From Spongiivirga citrea (GTDB lineage Bacteria; Bacteroidota; Bacteroidia; Flavobacteriales; Flavobacteriaceae): a DNA stretch of 64,000 bases. The translations under genes and the position numbers were made by a program. Under the pieces are notes generated by a model that worked only from the letters and a program-made list of their open reading frames with translations, made no database searches and was not told the origin of the DNA. Each line of letters opens with the position of its first letter. Within the stretch, counting starts at the first letter, position 1. The stretch spans positions 372,001 through 436,000 of the forward strand of contig NZ_JAABOQ010000002.1 in the NCBI RefSeq assembly GCF_010671565.1. The letters run 5' to 3'. Below are positions 25,557 through 32,202 of this stretch, one piece after another.

Positions 25557-26069
25557 CTAAAAAGCACACCCGCTTGGTAGTGGTTGTTGTTCTTCTAGAT
25601 CCTTTGCGAAGTCATTGTCAATGATAGTTTTTTCAAATCCATCTTTAATTGTCCCTTTGAATATAGTTGTTCCGTAGCCAGAATTATTCATGTGCCCACG
25701 AATAATCAAGATTTGATCTTCAGTTACTGACACTGGGCCTCCAGACCTTGTAAAAGGCTGTTCGGTTACATGGCTATGTCCTAAAATTCGTCTGTAAACC
25801 AAGTCTCCATCTTCTGTAATGATTTCCCACCAATTTGCATATTGCTCACAACCAGTATCTGGGCTTTTTATTCGAACACTAAAGGTGTAATCGTTTTCAT
25901 TCTTAGTGAATGTAACCTCGGTTACTTCAGCTTCACCTCCCAATGTAGTAGTTTCTTCGACAGCTTCATCAGCAACTAGAGAATTGTTATCAGTGTCATG
26001 ACATGACAAAGTCGAAACGAACGAAAACAGTATAAGAAATAATAAAAGCCTTTGAGTACCTAATTTCAT
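25557..26069 (-). CDS. lipoprotein of unknown function
   Basis: The 170-residue protein has a lipoprotein signal with lipobox TLSC (Cys 23), a low-complexity acidic stretch, and a beta-rich domain with ENDYTFSVRIKSPDTGCEQYANWWEIIT and GHSHVTEQPFTRSGGPV, ending in a Cys (PLPSGCAF). The two Cys residues could form a disulfide. I do not recognise a family. It should be membrane-anchored on the periplasmic side or at the surface. It is on the same strand as the mannosylglycerate operon but about 85 nt upstream, with operator-like palindromes between. Confidence 0.55.
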   Translation of the reverse strand: MKLGTQRLLLFLILFSFVSTLSCHDTDNNSLVADEAVEETTTLGGEAEVTEVTFTKNENDYTFSVRIKSPDTGCEQYANWWEIITEDGDLVYRRILGHSHVTEQPFTRSGGPVSVTEDQILIIRGHMNNSGYGTTIFKGTIKDGFEKTIIDNDFAKDLEEQQPLPSGCAF

Positions 26070-26183
26070 TTGAATGTTTTTGATTTTATAACACTTTAAA
26101 TTAATTATTTATTTGGTTATACGAGGGAGAAATACGTTGAGAACTGAGCTATTTATAAATTATATCTGAAAAAGATAAAATCC

Positions 26184-26191
26184 TATATTTG
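26184..26191 (+). promoter_or_regulatory. possible -7 element of the TMEM175-like gene
   Basis: TATATTTG matches TAnnTTTG and lies 16 nt upstream of the ATG. No good -33 element was found at the expected distance. Confidence 0.4.
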
Positions 26192-26207
26192 GATCATAAC
26201 TAACCCT

Positions 26208-26831
26208 ATGTATAAAGAAACTTTTGAAAAAGGTCGCGTCATTAACTTTAGTGATGCTGTGTTTTCTATCGCAATGACCATTTTAGTACTTGAAATATCT
26301 GTACCAGGCTATGAGGTGATTCAAAAATTAGGTACGTTGAAGGCACTACAATATCTTATACCAAATTTTATTGGTTTTTTTGTGAGTTTTATGGTGATCG
26401 CACTGTATTGGATAGCACACTTAAAAACAATGCGTTTTGTAGACAACTTTAGTAAACGGCTCCTTTGGCTCAACATTTATCTATTACTGTTTGTTGTTTT
26501 GCTTCCTTTCTCAACCTCATTTTTTGTGGTATATGTACCAGAAATAGGCCCATTCAATTTTTATTGTCTAAACTTGATTGCCATAGGATTCACCATGTGG
26601 CTTAATGTTCGCTATGTTCTTAAAACGACTACTCATCAAAATGAGGAGGCTGTACTTCAATTAAAATGGCAAAAATGGAGATCCATTAGTGGACCTATTA
26701 TATGGAGCTGTGCTATTGCAACTTCATTTATTTCATTTACGACCGCAGTCATTGTATTCTCGCTCATTTTTATTTCAGGAGCAGTGATAAATAGAATTTA
26801 TAAGAAAAAGCTCAATAACATCAGTCAGTAA
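26208..26831 (+). CDS. TMEM175-like (DUF1211) membrane protein, putative potassium channel
   Basis: The 207-residue protein begins with RVINFSDAVFSIAMTILVLEI, the first-helix FSD signature of bacterial TMEM175 channels. About five to six more hydrophobic helices follow. Bacterial members form tetramers of six-helix subunits and conduct potassium. The gene stands alone and overlaps the end of the convergent TIM-barrel gene by 11 bp. Family assignment is good; selectivity is assumed from relatives. Confidence 0.85.
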   Translation: MYKETFEKGRVINFSDAVFSIAMTILVLEISVPGYEVIQKLGTLKALQYLIPNFIGFFVSFMVIALYWIAHLKTMRFVDNFSKRLLWLNIYLLLFVVLLPFSTSFFVVYVPEIGPFNFYCLNLIAIGFTMWLNVRYVLKTTTHQNEEAVLQLKWQKWRSISGPIIWSCAIATSFISFTTAVIVFSLIFISGAVINRIYKKKLNNISQ

Positions 26832-27747
26832 AATTATCCGATTCTTTGTAGGCATCAATCACTGCTTGTTCTCCTACTTTCCCGACTTGGCTATTACCAT
26901 GTTCCATACCTAAAACACCTTCAAACCCTTTTGAATGAATAAACTTGAATACGTTCTTGTAATTGATCTCACCTGAGGTGGGTTCATTTCTACCAGGGTT
27001 ATCGCCTATTTGAAAATAAGCTATCTCATCCCAACACGACTCGATATTCGGAATTAGATTACCTTCTTGAATTTGTTGATGATAAATATCGAATAATATT
27101 TTACAAGAGGGTGAGTTAACCGCTTTACATATTTCAAATGCTTGGGGGCTTTCTGACAAAAATAAGCCTGGATGGTTACGAAAATTAAGTGGTTCTAGAA
27201 CCATTGTCAAATTATGAGGTTCCAGAATAGCAGATGCGTGTCTTAATGTCTCAATTACATTAGCAGTTTGATAGGCTTTGTTTAATCTTAAATCGACATG
27301 TCCGGGTACGACGGTCATCCACTTAGCATTTACTCGTTTTGCTACTTCAACCGATTTTTTTATTTCATCTAAAAATTCAGCTCTTTTTTCTTTACTCCCA
27401 CTTGCCAAATTGGGTTCTTTCCAATAAATGGTATGTGCCACAAAAACCCCCATTGTCATATTCCGCTTTTCCATGACTTTACTCATTTGAGATTGAAGCT
27501 CAACAGTCCGATTTCTCATTCCATTATCTTCAAAAGCCGTGAAACCTTGATCAGCCATAAAATTTAATTGATCTATCGGATCACTACCCGCCAAATTTTT
27601 AAACATACCTAAATGGGGTGCGTATTTTAAGTTGAATTGATGCTTGGTAGTTGATATGGATGGTTGGCTTTTTATAGAAGCTTCATTTGCCAAAGAAAGT
27701 CCAGCTACCCCTAGACCGGCTGATGTGATAAAATTACGACGTTTCAT
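26821..27747 (-). CDS. exported hydroxypyruvate-isomerase-like TIM-barrel protein
   Basis: The protein (about 308 residues) has a twin-arginine-like signal, MKRRNFITSAGLGVAGLS, and an AP-endonuclease-type TIM barrel. Family motifs near the C-terminus (CKILFDIYHQQIQEGNLI, QIGDNPGRNEPTSGEINY, GMEHG) match the hydroxypyruvate isomerase group, with metal-binding His, Asp and Glu present. I start at the second Met, where the Tat signal begins. Hyi converts hydroxypyruvate and tartronate semialdehyde in glyoxylate/glycerate metabolism, but an exported form is not expected to do this in the cytoplasm, so the substrate is uncertain. It is separate from the glycerate kinase operon. Confidence 0.75.
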   Translation of the reverse strand: MKRRNFITSAGLGVAGLSLANEASIKSQPSISTTKHQFNLKYAPHLGMFKNLAGSDPIDQLNFMADQGFTAFEDNGMRNRTVELQSQMSKVMEKRNMTMGVFVAHTIYWKEPNLASGSKEKRAEFLDEIKKSVEVAKRVNAKWMTVVPGHVDLRLNKAYQTANVIETLRHASAILEPHNLTMVLEPLNFRNHPGLFLSESPQAFEICKAVNSPSCKILFDIYHQQIQEGNLIPNIESCWDEIAYFQIGDNPGRNEPTSGEINYKNVFKFIHSKGFEGVLGMEHGNSQVGKVGEQAVIDAYKESDNFTD

Positions 27748-27825
27748 TATCAAAAATTTATTCAGATTAAAATTACAGAATTAGAATTCAAAACTTACAG
27801 TTTACACTTATTTAATATGGTTAAT

Positions 27826-27860
27826 AAAAAAGCCCCATCCGTTTAAATCAGATAGGGCTT
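27826..27860 (-). terminator. terminator downstream of the DUF4097 gene pair
   Basis: Arms AAGCCCCATC and GATAGGGCTT (27830-27839, 27851-27860) form a 10-bp stem with one wobble; on the minus strand it is followed by a run of T. It ends the sigma-factor operon. Confidence 0.7.
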
Positions 27861-27881
27861 TAGTCTTTTGCAAATGGTTGG

Positions 27882-28688
27882 CTATTTCTTTCTTATATAT
27901 AAATCGCCATTAAATGATTTCATTAAAATTTCAGGACCTCCACCGTTAATTTTCCCATAAGTCCACTGCTCTATCTTCACCTTATAATTGCCACCGTTAT
28001 CTCCTTTTTCGACAACGGGTTTTCTAGAATCAACATCCATATCAAAATCGGTATAAATATCTCCTCCATCGGTTTTAGCCTTAATATTTGCTTTAATTAA
28101 AGCTGGTAGTGTAATATCTACATTCTTGTTGAAACTACTAAATGCCATATTCGTATTTGCTGACACCTTATTAAAAACAACCTTAATGTGTCCGTTGGTG
28201 GTATTAGCAACTACGCTTCCGCTAACATTTAGCATATCAATACTACCATTAATATTGCTTACTTCCATTTCTCCGTTAACATTTTCTACATACAATTTCC
28301 CCTTATTGATGCAACTCAATTTCAATGAAAAGTTCTTAGGTACTTGAATTTCAAGGTTAATAGCGTTTTTCCAAGAATTTGAATGAATAGAAACTTTGTT
28401 ATTTCGCTCCTCAGCTCGCAAATCAACTGAACCACCAGAAATCTTAGTCATTCCATTTGTGGTTTTCTTAGATACTTTCTTTTCTGGAGATTCTGAATTA
28501 ATAATAACGGTATCGCCATCATATCCCTTTACTGTGATAGATCCTTTAATTAAGCCTACTTCCAGTAAACCTGGCTCATTCGGGCTACTTAAAGGAACTA
28601 CCAATTGTTCGTTTAAACTCTGTGCTATGCCGGTATTTGCTAATAGCAACACTAAGCATGTCAATATATATTTTTTGATATTCTTCAT
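27882..28688 (-). CDS. DUF4097-type exported beta-helix protein, copy 2
   Basis: The protein (about 268 residues) starts at MKNIKKYILTC, giving a signal peptide that ends GIAQ and avoiding overlap with the gene before it. The body repeats short strands with N/G turns (KLYVENVNGEMEVSNINGSIDMLNVSG, VVANTTNGHIKVVF), the pattern of DUF4097 beta-solenoids, and ends in FNGDLYIRKK. It resembles the preceding gene product in layout and ending, so the pair probably arose by duplication. Such proteins often accompany ECF sigma/anti-sigma genes in Bacteroidota; the role is unknown, with envelope stress a possibility. Confidence 0.75.
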   Translation of the reverse strand: MKNIKKYILTCLVLLLANTGIAQSLNEQLVVPLSSPNEPGLLEVGLIKGSITVKGYDGDTVIINSESPEKKVSKKTTNGMTKISGGSVDLRAEERNNKVSIHSNSWKNAINLEIQVPKNFSLKLSCINKGKLYVENVNGEMEVSNINGSIDMLNVSGSVVANTTNGHIKVVFNKVSANTNMAFSSFNKNVDITLPALIKANIKAKTDGGDIYTDFDMDVDSRKPVVEKGDNGGNYKVKIEQWTYGKINGGGPEILMKSFNGDLYIRKK

Positions 28689-28698
28689 ATTCTTCTTT

Positions 28699-29568
28699 TT
28701 ATATTCTTTTAATATATACATCACCATTTAAGGTCTTAAAATCATACGCTGTGCCGCCTTTTCCAATCTTCATTACAGGCTTTGTCTTAATGACATAGGC
28801 AATATCTCTTTTTCCAGATTTTTTTGATTTTGTTGTGTTAGAAACTACTTCGGTTACATCAAAATCAGTATAGAAATCCCCATGCATACTTTCAAAACTA
28901 ACATCAGCTCCTAGGTTTTTTAAACAATGTAGGGTGATCTTGCCATTAATCGTGCTGTAACTTGACTTTGCTCCTGGGTTTTGCACATACACCACATCAA
29001 TGTTACCGTTAATCGTACTGATTTTTGATTTGCCAGAAACTTTATCGAGTGTTATTGCGCCATTTATATTATTAATGTCCAGTTCAGAAGTCTGTACGTT
29101 ACTAACTTTTACATCTCCGCGATTAATGGTACTTACGCTTAATTTCATCTTTCGTGGAATTTTGATGGTATACTCAGCATAAAAATCATAATCAGGACCT
29201 TCGTTACCACAACCATTAATTTGTAAACCCCATTTTTTATTGTTGTTATACTGAATAAAAGGTGCATCTGGATACAGGACGATACGATTACCTTTTTTCT
29301 CCAGCTTATAGGTCAATTCTTCCATTCCCCTGTCGACATCTTCTTGATCATCTGCCTTAATTACTTTGTTAATGGTTACCTGAACGGAGTTTCCTTCGTA
29401 TCCAGTGACTGTAATCGGGCCATTAATGTTTTTGGCAATCAATTCATATTCACTAGCATTATTAGGAATACTTACTTCTTTATTCAGGGTCTCTTCTTGC
29501 TTTTGTGCATTTGCCTGTATCATGAACCCTATGGATATGACAAACACGATTTTTTTAAAACTGTTCAT
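28699..29568 (-). CDS. DUF4097-type exported beta-helix protein, copy 1
   Basis: The 289-residue protein has a signal peptide ending ANAQ. Repeated beta strands with glycine turns follow (LIAKNINGPITVTGYEGNSV, VSNVQTSELDINNINGAITLDKVSG, KISTINGNIDVVY), ending in TLNGDVYIKRI. The layout and the C-terminus match the next gene's product. It lies downstream of the ECF sigma and HEAT-repeat anti-sigma genes on the same strand, with 71 nt to the latter. The protein is expected in the periplasm or at the surface. Function is unknown. Confidence 0.75.
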   Translation of the reverse strand: MNSFKKIVFVISIGFMIQANAQKQEETLNKEVSIPNNASEYELIAKNINGPITVTGYEGNSVQVTINKVIKADDQEDVDRGMEELTYKLEKKGNRIVLYPDAPFIQYNNNKKWGLQINGCGNEGPDYDFYAEYTIKIPRKMKLSVSTINRGDVKVSNVQTSELDINNINGAITLDKVSGKSKISTINGNIDVVYVQNPGAKSSYSTINGKITLHCLKNLGADVSFESMHGDFYTDFDVTEVVSNTTKSKKSGKRDIAYVIKTKPVMKIGKGGTAYDFKTLNGDVYIKRI

Positions 29569-29639
29569 TTTTTGATTTTTTTAATTGATTATAATTCGAT
29601 TTTAGATTGATGATCATCGTATGTACTAACTAGTTACTT

Positions 29640-30422
29640 TTATATAATTTGCTTAATAGATTTTTCGAGTCTATCCTTGACCGTTGCATTTGTTTCTTCT
29701 TTATCTAACAATTTTTGAAGTGGTTGTTTTGCATTTTTTTCCTGCAGAAGTACCATGGTGTTCGCCAAGGTAATTTGCACTAGTGGTGATGTTTGATTGG
29801 ATATTGATTCTATCAAACCTTTTCTCACCATAGGATTGTCGGCAAACTGAACAAGTGATTCTACAGCCGCAATACGCACATTATCATTGGTGTCATTATT
29901 CAATGTTTTTAAAAGCGCGGTTACAATCTTAGCATCAACCTCCGTGAATCTACTAACTTCACTTACAGCTTGCAGCCTTTTATTTGCAGCAGGTTGTTCT
30001 AATAAAGTCAACACCAAATTCTCTCTGACGTTGGTTAATTCATCGGTGGAGTTCGAATTAACAGACGAATTGTTCATCCAAAATCCTAAACCAACGCCCA
30101 CAATTAAAAATGCGAGTCTGAACATTAGTTGCTTGGTAATAACGCGCTGTAAAAATGATTCTAACTCTTGAAGCAACGAACTTTTTGGATTGTTTTCGGC
30201 TACGGCATTGTTGAGCATGGTAAAGAACCTATTATCCATTTGTTCCGATGGTTTTGGGTCTTTCCAAGTATCTGTCAGACTCCAAGCATCTGCCAGTTCA
30301 TTGAACTCATTTCGAAGTAGTTCATCTCGCTCAAGTTCATGTTTTATATTCTGGCTCTCTTTATCAGTAAGCTCGCCCATTAAATAGGCTAACAACTCCG
30401 ATTTCTTCTCCTCGCTTATCAT
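29640..30422 (-). CDS. putative anti-sigma factor with a transmembrane helix and HEAT-type repeats
   Basis: The 260-residue protein opens with a helical segment like zinc-free anti-sigma domains (LLAYLMGELTDKESQNIKHELERDELLRNEF). One membrane helix follows (about 102-120, MFRLAFLIVGVGLGFWM). The periplasmic part has two or three HEAT-like helical repeats (VTALLKTLNNDTNDNVRIAAVESLVQFAD, PLVQITLANTMVLLQEK). The gene begins 3 nt after the sigma factor stop, as expected of a cognate regulator that sequesters it. The HEAT repeats would be the signal-sensing or partner-binding part. Confidence 0.75.
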   Translation of the reverse strand: MISEEKKSELLAYLMGELTDKESQNIKHELERDELLRNEFNELADAWSLTDTWKDPKPSEQMDNRFFTMLNNAVAENNPKSSLLQELESFLQRVITKQLMFRLAFLIVGVGLGFWMNNSSVNSNSTDELTNVRENLVLTLLEQPAANKRLQAVSEVSRFTEVDAKIVTALLKTLNNDTNDNVRIAAVESLVQFADNPMVRKGLIESISNQTSPLVQITLANTMVLLQEKNAKQPLQKLLDKEETNATVKDRLEKSIKQII

Positions 30423-30425
30423 ACC

Positions 30426-30980
30426 TTACTCGTTTTCCAATTTTAAAAAGGCTGTTTTCAAATCCTTCAATGCACGGTGAATTTTCACTCGAACTGCTCC
30501 TTCACTTAAATCCATCAGTTGCCCTATTTGACTGCATTTTAACCCTTGATATTTACTTAACACCAATAATTCTTTTTTCTCTTTTTCTAATGTATTCAAT
30601 GCCTTTTGTAACTGTTGCTGTTGCTCTGTGGCATTTATTTTTACTTCAACCGTATCATAGCTACTTTCCTTATTTACTAAAATTTCGACATCTGAATTGG
30701 CTCGCATCTTTCCATTTTTTCGGTAATGGTCATTGTTCACATTAATTGCCATTCTGTGAATCCAAGCAACGAAATGCGCTTTGTCAGAAAATGATTCTCT
30801 ATACTTTAAAATTCTCTCGAATAAAGTGTGAACCAAATCTTCGCTCAACTGTCTATCAGCATTCATTTTGAAAAAGAAACCAAACAATTTATGCTTATGG
30901 CGTTCATATAACAATCCAAGCTTATCTAGCTGGCCGGCTTTTACCTGTAGCATTAAACTGTTATCGGTTATAGTATTCAA
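30426..30980 (-). CDS. ECF-type RNA polymerase sigma factor
   Basis: The 184-residue protein has region 2 (LYERHKHKLFGFFFKM, LSEDLVHTLFERILKYRESF, FVAWIHRMAINVNNDHYRK) and region 4 (LNTLEKEKKELLVLSKYQGLKCSQIGQLMDLSEGAVRVKIHRALKDLK) and nothing else, so it is an ECF-type sigma. It heads an operon with its probable anti-sigma and two DUF4097 genes. Its target promoters cannot be told from the window. No consensus vegetative -7 box was found upstream, which leaves autoregulation possible. Confidence 0.9.
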   Translation of the reverse strand: MNTITDNSLMLQVKAGQLDKLGLLYERHKHKLFGFFFKMNADRQLSEDLVHTLFERILKYRESFSDKAHFVAWIHRMAINVNNDHYRKNGKMRANSDVEILVNKESSYDTVEVKINATEQQQQLQKALNTLEKEKKELLVLSKYQGLKCSQIGQLMDLSEGAVRVKIHRALKDLKTAFLKLENE

Positions 30981-31086
30981 AAATTGGTTTGTTTTGCTGT
31001 TAGTTTCAATAGAAGTACTGACATAAAGATAAAACGTTACAGTATTACTAACTTTTTTATTCTAAATTGATGAAAATTAAAACTCA

Positions 31087-31176
31087 ATGTTTCAGGTTAT
31101 AAGTCCTTGGCAAATTCTAATAGTGCTTATATTCTTTGTCTTGGGTCCCTTATTCTTCTTTTTAATCCGCTATTAG
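31087..31176 (+). CDS. possible 29-residue membrane protein
   Basis: An ATG opens a frame for a 29-residue peptide consisting of a short head (MFQVISPWQ) and one hydrophobic helix, then FFFLIRY and a stop. The aromatic SPWQ before the helix resembles small single-pass proteins annotated in Bacteroidota. There is no homology evidence, and the region is AT-rich, so it may be chance. It lies alone between the sigma-factor operon and the ArsR-type operon. Confidence 0.3.
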   Translation: MFQVISPWQILIVLIFFVLGPLFFFLIRY

Positions 31177-31329
31177 TTTGGACGAATAAAAGGGTTAAAG
31201 GTAGCAAATCAAGATGCAATCAGTAACATAGGCACTTCTTAAGCTAAACTGTTTCTACTTCAATTTAAGGTTATTATGCACCGATAGAAACTTACCTTCT
31301 CCTCCCTCATTTAGAACATTCAAAATTAC
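31177..31329. other. intergenic stretch without a recognised gene
   Basis: Between the possible small ORF and the ArsR-type operator I see no reading frame of coding character, no RNA fold and no repeat. The rest of the 424-bp gap (30981-31404) is covered by the small ORF and the promoter/operators. Confidence 0.5.
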
Positions 31330-31345
31330 GCAACCATATAGTTGC
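31330..31345. promoter_or_regulatory. operator copy 1 of the SRPBCC-ArsR operon
   Basis: GCAACCATATAGTTGC has 5-bp perfect arms (GCAAC / GTTGC). The identical 16-mer recurs at 31371-31386, 41 bp downstream. This copy overlaps the -33 TTG at 31342-31344. Confidence 0.65.
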
Positions 31346-31371
31346 TTTTTATTCTATTTTAATTATATTTG
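31342..31371 (+). promoter_or_regulatory. promoter of the SRPBCC-ArsR operon
   Basis: TTG (31342-31344), a 19-nt spacer and TATATTTG (31364-31371) give a textbook Bacteroidota promoter. Both ends overlap an operator copy. Confidence 0.7.
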
Positions 31372-31386
31372 CAACCATATAGTTGC
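31371..31386. promoter_or_regulatory. operator copy 2 of the SRPBCC-ArsR operon
   Basis: This is an exact second copy of GCAACCATATAGTTGC, starting at the last base of the -7 box and covering the expected transcription start. The ArsR-type regulator encoded downstream is the obvious ligand. Confidence 0.65.
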
Positions 31387-31404
31387 ATTTTAAATAATAT
31401 ACAC

Positions 31405-31830
31405 ATGAAAGATTCAATCATCAAAGAACATTTATTCAACAAGGACATCGACACGATTTGGAAAGCAATCACTGAAGCTGATGAAATTTCTGCTTGGTTC
31501 CTAAAAGCCGATTTTCAACCTGAAGTTGGATATCAATACACTTTTAATTCTACCGGAGAAAACTGCTCTCCCATTACTGGTGAAATTAAAGAAGTGAGTC
31601 CTTATACCTTAAAGTACACTTGGGTAGTTATTGAAAACCCTATAGAAACGTTGGTTACTTGGAAGTTAGAGGAGCAAAACGGTCAAACGAAGCTAACCCT
31701 AGAACATTCTGGAATTTCCAATTACCAATCTGATACAGCTATAGAAATGTTCAATAGTTTTAATGGTGGCTGGGATAATTGTATCAATGGTTTGAACGAA
31801 TACCTAACCAAGCTTGTTGATGCAAAGTAA
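31405..31830 (+). CDS. SRPBCC (AHSA1-type) domain protein
   Basis: The protein (about 141 residues) follows the AHSA1/START-like pattern: IDTIWKAITEADEISAWFLKADF, PYTLKYTWV, VTWKLEEQNGQTKLTLEHSG, FNGGWDNCINGLNEYL. I start at the ATG at 31405; an upstream in-frame TTG at 31369 lies in the promoter. These small proteins form a hydrophobic cavity and are often paired with ArsR-type regulators; the ligand is usually unknown. The downstream regulator gene overlaps its end by 11 nt. Confidence 0.85.
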   Translation: MKDSIIKEHLFNKDIDTIWKAITEADEISAWFLKADFQPEVGYQYTFNSTGENCSPITGEIKEVSPYTLKYTWVVIENPIETLVTWKLEEQNGQTKLTLEHSGISNYQSDTAIEMFNSFNGGWDNCINGLNEYLTKLVDAK

Positions 31831-32155
31831 TAAGATTACAAAAATTCTAAAGGCTATTGCCGATCCAACAAGGCGTGATATATTTCATGCTTTAGTCATT
31901 GCGGCATCTGCTCTGCCAATTACAGAGGTGTCTGCCCAATTTGAAATTAGCAGACAAGGTGTTACGAAACATCTAAAAACCTTAGAAAATGCTGGGCTTG
32001 TTGAAATAACGACCCAAGGCAGGGAACGGTTCTGCTCCGCTGACCCTAAACCTCTAAAGGCTGTGCAAAAATGGCTTCAGTTTTACGAACAATTCTGGGG
32101 TGATGCACTAAGTAACTTAGAAAACTTCTTAGATAACAAAAATATTAAAGAATAA
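31820..32155 (+). CDS. ArsR family transcriptional regulator
   Basis: The 111-residue winged-helix protein contains the ArsR signature IADPTRRDIFHAL, the recognition helix FEISRQGVTKHLKTLENAGLV and the wing ITTQGRERFCSA. It lacks the CxC metal motif of arsenic sensors, so it is of the SRPBCC-partnered subgroup. The ATG at 31820 overlaps the SRPBCC gene end. It probably represses its own operon through the two identical operators at 31330-31386. A bidirectional terminator follows. Confidence 0.88.
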   Translation: MQSNKITKILKAIADPTRRDIFHALVIAASALPITEVSAQFEISRQGVTKHLKTLENAGLVEITTQGRERFCSADPKPLKAVQKWLQFYEQFWGDALSNLENFLDNKNIKE

Positions 32156-32156
32156 A

Positions 32157-32178
32157 AAAGGCGCCATTTGGCGCCTTT
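32157..32178. terminator. bidirectional terminator between the ArsR and OmpA genes
   Basis: AAAGGCGCC-ATTT-GGCGCCTTT is a perfect 9-bp stem with a 4-nt loop, flanked by A and T runs, between convergent genes. Confidence 0.85.
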
Positions 32179-32202
32179 ATATTTGGTAATTAGTTTAAAT
32201 TA

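Noticed and set aside
31369-31404. Upstream in-frame TTG start for the SRPBCC gene
   Set aside because: It lies in the -7 box and the second operator; the ATG at 31405 matches the family start.
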